A stretch of DNA of 64,000 bases from Lepus europaeus. Its lineage: Eukaryota > Chordata > Mammalia > Lagomorpha > Leporidae. The stretch covers positions 98,176,448-98,240,447 of the forward strand of contig NC_084835.1 in assembly GCF_033115175.1 (NCBI RefSeq). The letters run 5' to 3'. The notes below the pieces were generated by a model. It saw nothing but the letters and a program-made list of their open reading frames with translations, did not search any database and was not told where the DNA came from. This document shows, piece after piece, positions 11,282 through 21,468 of this stretch. The first letter of the stretch is position 1. Each line of letters begins with the position of its first letter. The position numbers were made by a program, and so were the translations under genes.

Positions 11282-12143
11282 TACTTGATTTCAAATATTT
11301 ATATATAAGGTATTGGTGCCAGTCTGGGAAGCATTTTATCATGTTCGCAGAATATGTCCATGTGTGAATGGCATAATCTAGGTGTTTGTGATCCACTCTC
11401 CATGGTTTTCGTCCAGCCATAGGACAGCCTTTGTGGGCAGGAACACGAGGGGAGCTGATCTGACCTTTATGGACTGCTGTAGGTTGGGTTCAGCCAATGG
11501 GGGTCGGGGTGAACAGCAAAACGTCAATACAAGTGGGAGGAGAATGAGGCAGGTGTTTCTCTCCCAATGTGTGTGCTCTCAACCTATTGCAAAGATCACA
11601 CTTCCTGTCAGATGATCTGTTCTATAGGGCTGTCCCTTTCCTCTTTATCTAACATTTAGTCTTTGTGCTTAGAGGTAATACCTGCTCCCCGAGGTTGCAA
11701 GACCCAGGAAACTGAATGACCATGTGTTACTTTCTGTAAACTCTGCCCACACATTTTAAGTAGCACTTTTTATAAATTCTACTCCAATGATCCAATTTGA
11801 GTTTTCCATCTGTTTCTTGCCAGGACCTTGAAGAATAAAGTGTGTTTGCTCTTTTCCTTTCTGTAAATTAAGTGTGTGGCAAAAGATGCTAATAACACAT
11901 CTCTAATTGTTAAAAAAAAAAAAAATTTAAAAACCAGGGAAATTTTGTACTACATTGTGCTATGTTAGTACATCTCTTCCTCCTTTTCTTTAAATAGAAT
12001 CTAGTGCTCCAATTTCCAGCCCACTCTTGAGTCTCCTGAGTGTCAAGCCCAAAGCGTTGTTCACACATTGATACTATCGAGTTGGACATTTTATATGCAG
12101 CAGTGAGTCTCTAGCATGTGTGAACTAGAAAGAGGACAGACTT
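10754..12143. other. Unique sequence with AT/GA microsatellite
   Basis: A (TA)n(GA)n tract lies at 11225-11281. Nothing else is recognised. Confidence 0.6.
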
Positions 12144-12457
12144 GGCCGGCGCCGCGCCTCACTAGGCTAATCCTCTGCCTGCGGTGCCGGCACCCTGAGT
12201 TCTAGTCCCGGTTGGGGCGCCGGATTCTGTCCCGGTTGCCCCTCTTCCAGTCCAGCTCTCTGCTGTGGCCCGGGACTGCAGTGGAGGATGGTCCAAGTGC
12301 TTGGGCCCTGCACCCCATGGGAGACCAGGAGAAGCACCTGGCTCCTGGCTTCGCATCGGCGCAGTGCGCCAGCTGTAGCAGCCATCTGGGGGGTGAACCA
12401 ACGGAAGGAAGACCTTTCTGTCTCTCTCTCTCACTGTCTAACTCTGCCTGTCAAAAA

Positions 12458-12494
<37 letters not shown>
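12144..12494 (+). mobile_element. CSINE, GC-rich type, plus orientation
   Basis: Full-length with tail (A)n(GAAAA)n. A 14-bp duplication AAGAGGACAGACTT lies at 12130-12143 and 12495-12508. Confidence 0.95.
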
Positions 12495-12498
<4 letters not shown>

Positions 12499-12734
12499 GG
12501 ACAGACTTTGTTATTAGTGGTGATGCACTGTTAAGCACCTTTAGTTGTGTGTGCCACTGCCTCTTCCCCTCTTCCCCAGCAGATAGCTGGGCCTTTCACC
12601 TTTTGTTCTCTGCACACATTCTATCACATTAAAGTGCAGATTCTTAGAGACGTAGTAAGAAAACATATATATGTATATATAAATATGATTTTTTACTATG
12701 AAACATATATATGTACATATATATGCTGTGGCCT

Positions 12735-13307
12735 GAACTATGTGGCCCCAAAATTCGTATGTTGAAGCCCTAACCTCCAAAGTGACTGAATTGGAAGATG
12801 CAGCATTTAGAAGGTAATTAAAGTTCATTAAGGTCCTAAGAGTAGGACCCTTATAGAACTGATGGCCTTCTAAGAAAAGGAATTCCTTCCCACTCCCTCT
12901 CCCAACTTCTCATCCTCTCTCCCCATCATGTAAGGACACACTGAGAGAGCAGCTATCTTCAAGTCAGGAAGTTGGCCCTTACCAGAACCAAATCGACTTC
13001 CACCTTGATCTTGGACTCCCCAGCTGCCACAACTGTTAAGAAACAAATGTGGGGCTGGCACTATGGCGTAGTGGGTAAAGCCGCCATCTGCAGTGCCGAC
13101 ATCCCATGTGGGTGCCAGTTTGAGTTCTGCCTGCTCCACTTCCGATGTAGCTCTCTGCTATGGGCTGGGAAAGCAGTAGAAGATGGCCTAAGTCTTTGGG
13201 CCCCTATACCTGTGTGGGAGACCCAAAGGAAGCTCCTGGCTCCTGGCTTTGGAATGGTGCAGCTCCGGCCATTGCAGCCAATTGAGGAGTGAACCAGTGG
13301 ATGGAAG

Positions 13308-13353
<46 letters not shown>

Positions 13354-13478
13354 CCTCTCTCTGTATAACTCTTTCAAATAAATAAATAATAAATCCTTAA
13401 AAAAAAAAGAAACAAATATATGTTGCTCAAACCCTCCAGTCTGTGCTATTTTGTTAACGCAGCCTGAGCTGACTAAGG
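12735..13478. mobile_element. ERVL-MaLR-type LTR remnant split by a CSINE
   Basis: The phrases 'attcgtatgttgaagcccta', 'cttgatcttggactccccag' and, after the insertion, 'gctattttgttaacgcagcc' are the order of a MaLR LTR. The two parts are 12735-13050 and about 13408-13478. Confidence 0.8.
13051..13407 (+). mobile_element. CSINE, plus orientation, inside a MaLR LTR
   Basis: Full-length with a (CT)n stretch. AAGAAACAAAT repeats on both sides are the target duplication. Confidence 0.95.
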
Positions 13479-13802
13479 TAGTGTGTGTGTTATTTATATA
13501 TATTGAAAATACAGGCAAAAAATTCTGCTATTATTAGCAGTAGCAATGTATGTGACCACAATTAACATAGTTGGCATATGTGTTTTTAATTAACTCTCCT
13601 TTTTTAGTCAAACACATGTTGGTTTGTTTTATCATCAAAATGATAAGTACTTACACAGAAAAAAATTAAGGATTACATCAAAAATGCAAAAATGAACATA
13701 AAAATACCATACAATGCCCAGAAACAATTTCAGTTATTATTAACTGAACATCATTTCATGTAACTTAGAGAGAGAGTGGGCATATGATTAAAGAAATAGC
13801 TA

Positions 13803-14157
13803 GGGGGACTGACATTGTGGTGTAGCAGGTTAAGATGCTACCTGCAATGCTGGCATCCCATAGGGGTGCTAGTTTAACTCCTGGCTGCTCCATTTCTGAC
13901 CCAACTCCCTGCTAATGCACCTGAGAAAGAAATGGAGGATGACCCAATTGTTTGAGCCTCTGCACCCATATGGGAGATCTGCTTGAAGCTACTGGCTCCT
14001 GGCTCCTGGCTTTGGTTTGGTTCTGGCTGTTGTAGCTGTTTGGGGAGTGAACCAGCAGATGAAAGCTCACTCGCTCGCTCGCTCGCTCGGTCTCTCTCTC
14101 TCTCTCTCTCCCCACCTGTACTTCTGCCTTTCAAATAAATAAATAAATCTTTAAAGA
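13803..14157 (+). mobile_element. CSINE, plus orientation
   Basis: Full-length older copy. The duplication AAGAAATAGCTAG / AAGAAATGGCTAG (13790-13802, 14163-14175) differs at one base. Confidence 0.95.
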
Positions 14158-14441
14158 AAGAAAAGAAATGGCTAGAAGAAGAAACATCTTTGTAAAAATG
14201 GAACGGAAGCATAAGTAATGTTGCTTCACTAGCTATTTGCCCTCAGGGTCATTTCAGGAGTTTTATTACTTCTTTTTCATAAGAATTTCTTATTTATTTT
14301 TTCATTTCAGGGGCTTTAAAGGTTTTTTTTTAGTTTTCACCAGTTTCATTGGGAGTGGGGTCAGAAGAGCTTCTTACAAGGTCACACCGAACTTTCCGGC
14401 AAGGGTACTTCTTTTTTTTTTTTTTTTAAGATTTATTTATT

Positions 14442-14786
14442 GGGCTGGCACTGTGGCATAGCAGGTAAAGCCACTGCCTACAGTGCCGGCATCCCATATG
14501 GGCACCAGTTCAAGTCCTGGCTGCTCCACTTCCCATCCAGCTCTCTGCTATGGCCTGGGAAAGCAGTGGAAAATGGCCCAGGTCCTTGGGCCCCTGCACT
14601 CGCGTGGGAGACCCAGAAGAAGCTCCTGGCCCCTGGCAACAGATCAGCACAGGTCCGTCCATTGCAGCCAAATGGGGAGTGAACCAGCAGATGGAAGACC
14701 TCTCTCTCTTTCTCTCTCTCTCTCTGCCTCTCCTTTTCTCTCTGTATAACTCTGCCTTTCCAATTAAATAAATAAATCAAAAAAAG
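14442..14786 (+). mobile_element. Inner CSINE, plus orientation, nested
   Basis: Full-length copy starting 'gggctggcactgtggcata'. It inserted in the ATTTATTT tail of the outer CSINE, which resumes at about 14788. Confidence 0.9.
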
Positions 14787-14824
14787 TATTTATTTATTTA
14801 ATTGGAAAGGCAGAGTTACAGAGA

Positions 14825-15157
14825 TGTGGGGAACCACAGGCCGGCCGCTCGTGACAACCATTCCCTGCGGCTGGAGGTCACGTAGCCTGGCTCACTTAAA
14901 CCGAAACAACGGATTGAAGTACATCCTGTTTTTCATGCAGGACTCAAACTGAAACAATAGTTTGAGGAACCACATCCTGTTTTTCATGCCCATTTTTGGT
15001 AATCGGGCTGTGGACTATATAAGAGGGACGCCTGGGGAGAACGAGAGAGAGAGGAAGGAGAGAAGCAATAAAGAAAAGCTGAAAAGCGCATAAACGTCGT
15101 GGATTCTTGCTTGCTATACAGATCTCGGTCTTGTTGGGGACCCACTGATTTCCGACA
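14825..15157 (+). mobile_element. Solo LTR of an endogenous retrovirus (333 bp) inside a CSINE
   Basis: The element begins TGTGGGGAACC and ends CCGACA. The 6-bp duplication CAGAGA flanks it at 14819-14824 and 15158-15163. It has a TATA box (ctatataagag, about 15016-15026) and AATAAA at about 15067-15072. Six-base duplications are typical of class II (betaretrovirus-like) elements. No internal retroviral genes remain, so it formed by LTR-LTR recombination. The family name is not known to me. Confidence 0.85.
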
Positions 15158-15168
15158 CAGAGAGGCAG

Positions 15169-15208
<40 letters not shown>

Positions 15209-15467
15209 CTTTCATTTGCAGATTCACTCCCCAGATGGCCACAATGGCTGGAGCTGTGCTGATCTGAAGCCAGGAGCCAGAGGCTTCTTCCGGGTCTCCC
15301 ACATGGGTTCAAGGGCCCAAGGACTTGGGCCATCTTCCACGGCTTTCCCAGCCCATAGCAGAGAGCTGGATTGGAAGTGGAGCAGCCAGGACTTGAACTG
15401 GCGCGCATATGGGATGCCGGCACTGCAGGCTGCAGCTTTACCTGCTATGCCACAGCGCTGGCCCCAT

Positions 15468-15899
15468 GCAAGGGTAGTTTAGAGGGCAGTCTTTGAATTT
15501 TGTTTAGACCCCAAGAGGCCCTTACTTAGCTGTCTCTTTCCCTCGGTCTCTCTGGTGTACCAGCTGGCCCCACAGTTTAAGCTGTTCTGCTTCATTAAAA
15601 GGAGCCACCAACATTCCCTTATTTGCTCTTCACCAAAATCTCCAATGTTTTCTAGGTCACTCTTAGGCTTGAACTTCTCTACACTGTTTCAAATCAGTTC
15701 TGTTCTCTGTTCTCTGCCTCTCCACCAGGGCAAAATCTCTGAACAGCTGCTCTGGGTGCTGGACAGAGCAGGTAGCTCTTGTCTTCTGGGTTTGGGGGCC
15801 CCAGTAGCCTTGTCCTGCCAGACCTCGAGTAGGACCTCCACCTTATGGGCAGGCACTGGATAAAAGGGAGTCCTCTGACTATTGGATGCACTCCCCAGA
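15468..15899 (-). other. Possible internal or leader sequence of a minus-strand endogenous retrovirus
   Basis: The interval lies downstream (on the minus strand) of the LTR-like element at 15900-16556. It has no stop-free frame with a recognisable retroviral domain, so its origin is uncertain. Confidence 0.3.
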
Positions 15900-16556
15900 A
15901 ACTTGGCTTGTTGGACCTCTCAGTTGCAGAGATGCCCACTTGCTCGGGAGGACGCCCAAAGATCCAGACTCCAGACCGGTTGATGCAAAAAGCATGAGGT
16001 TTTCATTGAGCGTTTGCGCAAACGGACCCCCACCTCAGGCGGTGAGGAGCCCTGAGCGGCAGTTTCACACAGGTTATATAGGCAACGAATTAGCATATTC
16101 CTAATGCGCATGCGTAGGATTGGTCAGCTCAGAGGGACCATTAGCATATGGGAGAATGCTGGCGAAGAATGCTGGTGGAGAGTGCTGGTGGAGAATGCAG
16201 AGGTGGCACGGGATTGGCTGGTTCGGAGGGACAATTAGCATACCGGAGAATGCTGAGGGAGAGTGCTGAGGGAGAGTGCTGAGGTGTTACAGGATTGGCC
16301 GGTCGCAGTGACATCATAAGTGCGCGCCTAGAGACTCTCCAAAGGGGAGGGGCAGCTCTGCTCTGGGCGCGCCCAGAGGTTTCCCGGAGGGGAGGGGCAG
16401 CTCTGCTCTGGGCATGCCTAGAGATTCTCTGAAGGGGACTTTTCCTTCCCAGAGAACGTCCTGCCCGCTGGACTCTGGGGAACATCTAACCTCTTAAGAA
16501 GCCCCTGATATTTGCCCAGGCCTAGTTTCTTGTCCCTCCCCCTGTAAGGGTCCTTC
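15900..16556 (-). mobile_element. ERV LTR-like element with repeated enhancer-type modules
   Basis: On the minus strand there are three CCAAT boxes (near 16119, 16211 and 16293), a TATA-like TATATAA (about 16076-16082), a weak poly(A)-like AATGAAA (about 15997) and a GGGCGTCCTCCCGAG stretch near 15939-15955. Two unit types repeat: an ATTAGCATA-containing module (16119-16164, 16211-16255) and a GGGGCAGCTCTGCTCTGGGC module (about 16340-16410, twice). Family and exact ends are uncertain. Confidence 0.6.
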
Positions 16557-16559
16557 AGG

Positions 16560-16890
16560 CTGTTTGAGTCTGTTCAGGCTTGTCCAACAGAATACCACAG
16601 ACTGGGCGGCTTGCAAACAGCAGATGCTTACTTCTTACAGCTCTGGAGGCTGGGAAATCTAAGATCTGGGCACTGGTAGCTTTGGTGTCTAGTGGAGGGC
16701 CTGTTTCTTGGTTCCTAGATGGCTGTCGCAGCATAGCCTGGCACGTCAGAAAGGGTAAGGGAGCTCTGGGCACTAATCCTGTTGGTGGGGGCTCTGCCCT
16801 CATGACCCAATTACCTCCCAAAGGCCTGATGTCCTAATTCTATCATTCTGTGGCTCATTTCAACATAGGATTTGGAGCCACATTGTAGCT
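16560..16890. mobile_element. ERVL-MaLR-type LTR remnant
   Basis: The phrases 'gagtctgttcaggcttgtcc', 'acagctctggaggctgggaa', 'atgacccaattacctcccaa' and 'tttcaacataggatttgg' follow MLT1/MST LTRs in order. Confidence 0.85.
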
Positions 16891-19109
16891 ATAAGGTGGA
16901 TGATATTATAATATAAATATAATTGTTGTTGGTTTTGGTTTACTTTTGCCCATGGTTCCTGGCTTATAACTGCCTTTTGAGGCAGGCTGTAGACATGACT
17001 TTCTTGTCCTCAAGGTGGGTCACGGAAGCTCTACTCCTCCCCCACCTTTAGCTTGTATCTACTGCAGACCTGACTGTGTTTTCTGTAGGAAGAAAGTGCC
17101 TCACATTCTGAGATTATAGCAGTCTCCTGTACTGGTTAGTGTGGTGTGAGACTAGAGGAAAAACACTGTGTGGTTTTCCAACATGCAGTGAGGGGACATA
17201 AACGTTCAGCCTATAGCATTAGCCTTAGACTCTGTGTTGAGTATGCTAACAGAAAGAGAGCCAGGTCAAAGCTTTATCTGTTTTTACGAATTAGCCTTGG
17301 AATTGGCACTGGGTTGTTTCTGACATATTCTATGCATTGGAATTAGTCACTAAGGCTAGCATATTTTTTTAAAGGGGAGGAGGTATTGCATTTGACTTGT
17401 TTATTGAAGGGTAGCTAAGAATTTGTGGATATGTTTTACAACCACTACTATAAGTACAGTTATTTGCAACATGTTAACACTTGAAAATTTTAAGTGAAGA
17501 GTATATAAGTATTTGTTGTCCTATTCTTTGCATTTTTATGTATGCTTGAAGACTGGGGAAATGTTATTATGTAGTTGTCTGAGGCCAGCCTGATTTTTCT
17601 CCCTGTTTGTAGCTCATTTTGCAGGGAACTTGAAGGATTTCTTTTTATTAATCCCTGCAGTTGAATAACTTAACTTGGATGTTTCTAGTTGTGGAGTTTC
17701 TCTTGATAAATTTTCTTGGACTGCAGTGTGTGCCTCTGTCTGGAGGTTCAACTTTTGTTATGTCATCACTTTTATTACATTATCCAGATTCTTCTGATGC
17801 ACATTTTCTTTGCATTAGGAAACACTTACCCTCATGTGGGATCGTTTCTCTATCCTAATTCTGTGGACTTCTGTATTTGGTTTAAAATCTCTTTCTACTG
17901 CCTCCACTGTGATTATCCTACGATTTTCTTTAACTTAGTTTTCAATGTCATCTTTTATATTGCTTGGTATTTGTACTTTAATGTACTATTTCTGTGGTTG
18001 TTTGAAACCTCACTTTATGTTTTTTGGTCTGATGATATCCTTTTATCTCTCTGTTGCTCCTCTTTATACTCTTTTCTATGAGGTCTTATTTTTAATATAT
18101 ATGTACACATGCAGTGTTCTTGCTATTCCTTTAATTCTGTATTCTTCCTGGCCGGTTTCTATATCAACCTTTGCAGGGTTTGTTCCTTTCCTGCCTCTCT
18201 TTATCCCTTTTTCCCCTCTCATTCTCTTTCCTTGGTAAATGGCCTGAATGGATGTTCTGTTCAGTTTGGAGGAATAGCCCATCCCTCGGGGGCAATACTC
18301 TCAACATCCGGGTCCTTTTCTCTGTGGGGAATCAGGCTCATTTAGAGAGAGCCTGGGTCTGAGAAAAAGAGACAAGGAGAGGCTTCCCCTCGGTTGTTAA
18401 TCTTTGGATTTCCTTTGGTTCTCAGACACGTGGCCCTCCACTGACTTCAGAGCTCTGTACGGTTAAGAGCCAGGTTATGCTCTAGTTAGCCTCTGTGCTT
18501 CAGAATCTCATTCCCTTCCTGGATATCAGTTTTTGAAGTTTGTTGCTTTATCATTTCTCCATTGCTGGCAATTTTATTATCATTATTATTTGGAGAATAT
18601 TTTTAAAAATGTCTTATTTTTGGTGCATTTTGGCAACAAGCAGGGGAAGGAAAATCTTTGAGGCAGTCTTAAGTCGCCTTTTTCACTTGGAAGTCTGTTA
18701 CCCTCTACTTTATCATCTCTGTATTTTAAAGTGGGCTACACAAAAAAGGAAATGCTTTTCATAAGGAGAAGAACCTTGTGCCTTGAGCTGGAGGTGATCT
18801 CTGAAGGCATCCACTTTGCAAGCTCACAGAGCCAGTTAATGACTGAGGGAAGCCTCCTGATGTTTCCTCCCATCTCCCTGCCTCACTAGTGGGTGGAATA
18901 TAACCATCAGAGAGAGACAGAGAGAGTAAAAGAGTCTTCTCATAACGGGATAAAAACTCAATAAAGTACAAGTACTAGGGGGAAATGCAAGCCTTTTCCT
19001 TTCCTCTCTAATTAGAAAAACAAACCAACACCACCAGAACTGTAAATCATTTTAGCGCATGAGTCTGTAAATGTGAGGAGTTTGATTTTTTGGAATAATT
19101 TCACTTCAG
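16891..19109. other. AT-rich sequence, possibly old LINE remnant at 17580-18350
   Basis: The T-rich interval 17580-18350 has the character of antisense LINE sequence, but I cannot match it firmly. The remainder shows no gene or clear repeat. Confidence 0.35.
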
Positions 19110-19356
19110 CTGCTGTGTTAGTCTACTTTTCATTACTGTAACAAAATGCCGAAGTGGCCTGACTTCTAAAGGAAAAAGGCTTATCTTGGCTCTGGTTTCC
19201 GAGTTCCATGGGATTTTGAGTCAGGTGGCCCCTATTGGTTCAGCCTCTGGTGATGGTATCCTTGCTGGCAGAGTCCTGAGGCGCACAGGAAATTACATGG
19301 CAAGAGATGGGGAACAGGTGTATCTGTCTGTCTATGTGGTTTCTTTCTATTTTTTT

Positions 19357-19687
19357 TAAGATTTTTTTTTGTGCCAGGCAGAGTTAGACAATGAGAGAGA
19401 GAGACAGAGAGAAAGGTCTTCCTTCCTTTGGTTCACCCCCCAAATGGCCACTATGGCCGGCGCGCTGCAGCGATCCGAAGCCAGGAGCCAGGTACTTCCT
19501 CCTGGTCTCCCATGTGGGTGCAGGGCGCAAGCACTTGGGCCATCCTCCACTGCACTCCCGGGCCACAGCAGAGAGCAGGACCAGAAGAGGAGCAACCGAG
19601 ACAGAATCCAGCACCCCAACTGGGACAAGAACCTGGGGTGCCAGTGCCACAGGTGGAGGATTAGCCTAGTGAGCCGCGACGCTGGCC
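19357..19687 (-). mobile_element. CSINE, minus orientation (first of three)
   Basis: Tail 'tgccaggcagagttagacaa' and head 'gagccgcgacgctggcc'. Confidence 0.9.
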
Positions 19688-20033
19688 TTTTTTTTTTTTT
19701 TTTTTTTTTTTTGATAGGCAGAGTGTACAGGGAGAGAGAGAGAGAGACAGAGAGAAAGGTCTTCCTTTGCCGTTGGTTCACCCTCCAATGGCTGCTGTGG
19801 CCGGCGCACCGCGCTGATCCGAAGCCAGGAGCCAGGTGCTTCTCCTGGTCTCCCATGGGGTGCAGGGCCCAAGGACTTGGGCCATCCTCCACTGCCTTCC
19901 CGGGCCAAGGCAGAGAGCTGGCCTGGAAGAGGGGCAACCGGGACAGAATCCGGCGCCCCAACCGGGACTAGAACCCAGTGTGCTGGCGCCGCAAGGCGGA
20001 GGATTAGCCTATTGAGCCGCAACGCTGACCACT
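19688..20033 (-). mobile_element. CSINE, GC-rich type, minus orientation (second of three)
   Basis: Poly(T) starts right after the first copy's head. The head reads 'ccgcaacgctgacc'. Confidence 0.9.
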
Positions 20034-20037
20034 GGCC

Positions 20038-20370
20038 TATTTTTTTAAAGATTTTATTTATTTATTTGAGAAGTAGAGTTACAGACAGTGAGAGGGAGAG
20101 ACAAAGAGAAAGGTCTTCCATCTGCTGGTTCACTCCCCAGTTGGCCACAATGGCTGGAGCTGTGCCAATCTGAAGCCAGGAGCCAGGAGCTTCTTCAGGG
20201 TCTCCCACGTGGGTGCAGGGGTGCAAGTGCTTGGGCCATCTTCCACTGTTTTCTCAGGCCATAGCAGAGAGTTGGATAGGAAGAGGAGCAGCTGGGACTC
20301 AGAACAGGCTCCCATATGGGATGCTGGCACTGCAGGTGGAGGATTAACCTACTGTGCCACAGCCGGCCCC
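20038..20370 (-). mobile_element. CSINE, minus orientation (third of three)
   Basis: Tail 'tttatttatttgagaagtag' and head 'ccacagccggcccc', ending at the target duplication TATGTGATTTCTT. Confidence 0.9.
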
Positions 20371-20427
20371 TATGTGATTTCTTATAGAGCCATAAGGATT
20401 TAATCATGGGGACTCTGCCCTAACCAC

Positions 20428-20467
20428 CCAATCCAATCCAATCCAATCCAACCCAACCCAATCCAAT
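20428..20467. repeat. (AATCC)n pentanucleotide repeat
   Basis: About eight imperfect AATCC/AACCC units lie within the MaLR LTR remnant. Confidence 0.9.
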
Positions 20468-21395
20468 CATTCCCAAAGGTCCCCACCTCCAAACACCATA
20501 GTGGGATCAGGTTCCCACCCTCTTAGTACCATTAGCATAAGACTTTAGGGGCCAAACCCCTCAGTTCAGGGGACAAATGTTCAAAGGGACCAGAGCAGCT
20601 GCTATGAAAGTTAATGAGAACTGAGAAATTACCCCAGTGAGAACTGTGGTACAAGTACATGCATTGGACTTAGTCAGCTGGAAAAAGATTTTTTTATAAC
20701 AGGCCAAAGGAGTGTAGCTTAGTAGGAAATGTAAGAACATAATCTGCCTTAGGACAGGTCGGATCAATGAGGCATCTCAGAATGTGCCTGATCAACCACC
20801 TAGGACTTCCCTGTCCTGAAATAAGAGCCACCAACACCAGAGAAGTATGAGGCTGTTCCAAAACTTACTGGATCAGTGTGTCACTAGTCATCGCTGAAAA
20901 CTATTACAATAGATATTTCCCAAGATGCTCAGGAATGCTGAGTCTTATTGCTTAAAGAGTCCTTAATCTTTATTGTACAATCAGGCTCTGAGTTAATTCT
21001 TACCTGACCCTTGGCTGCAAGAAAAAGACAAAGAGGAAGTACAAATTGTACAAATGGAATCTTTTCTGTCAAGTTAGTGGAGTACTGAGTGATGTCAGCA
21101 AGATGGCTGACTAGAGACGCCTGGCACACCTGGCTCCATAAAAAAGGTCCAAAAAGAAAAAGCAATGATTCCACGGGTGTGACTGAGGCAGAGCTCCGTA
21201 GTGTGGTGTGGCTGTGGCAGAGTCTCTGCAGAGCACAGTTACACGGCAGTCTTCTAAGTAACAGAACTAAGCACGAAGCACCTATTGTCTTGTCTCTTGA
21301 CAATGACCCTGAACCAAGAGAGACTTCGCACAGGGAAAGTATTACAGAAGGTCCCTGGAAGTCCTCATGCATACTGAAGACACCTAAAGTAGAGT

Positions 21396-21468
21396 GAGCT
21401 TCAAGAGCTTCATGGAAAATTCACATTATCTTTTAATTTTGTTTTAGCATGAAAATTTTGAAGCCCCC
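21396..21468. mobile_element. Short hairpin element, mariner-MITE-like
   Basis: 'gagcttcaagagcttcatgg' at the left is inverted as 'catgaaaattttgaagccc' at the right, giving a roughly 73-bp palindrome. Related sequence occurs near 36993 and 59440. Confidence 0.45.

Larger units (their letters stand above)
14408..15467 (-). mobile_element. Outer CSINE, minus orientation, carrying two later insertions
   Basis: The poly(T) tail begins near 14411 and the head 'cacagcgctggcccc' ends at 15465. GCAAGGGTA lies at 14399-14407 and 15468-15476 as the target duplication. The element is split by a plus CSINE in its tail and by a solo LTR in its AG-rich stretch. Confidence 0.9.
19110..20600. mobile_element. 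ERVL-MaLR-type LTR interrupted by three CSINEs
   Basis: The left part (19110-19350) has 'gttagtctacttttcattac' and 'ttacatggcaagagatgg'. The right part (20371-20600) has 'gtccccacctccaaacacca' and 'gactttaggggccaaacccc'. Between them sit three minus CSINEs. TATGTGGTTTCTT and TATGTGATTTCTT on either side mark the first insertion. Confidence 0.85.

Noticed and set aside
16119-16440. Short direct repeats considered as a CRISPR-like array
   Set aside because: The units vary in length and spacing, the genome is mammalian, and the repeats fit LTR enhancer modules.
19356-19971. About 200-codon frames on both strands
   Set aside because: They read through two GC-rich CSINEs and include poly-Lys or poly-Phe from poly(A) tails. 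The same peptide strings recur in every CSINE here.
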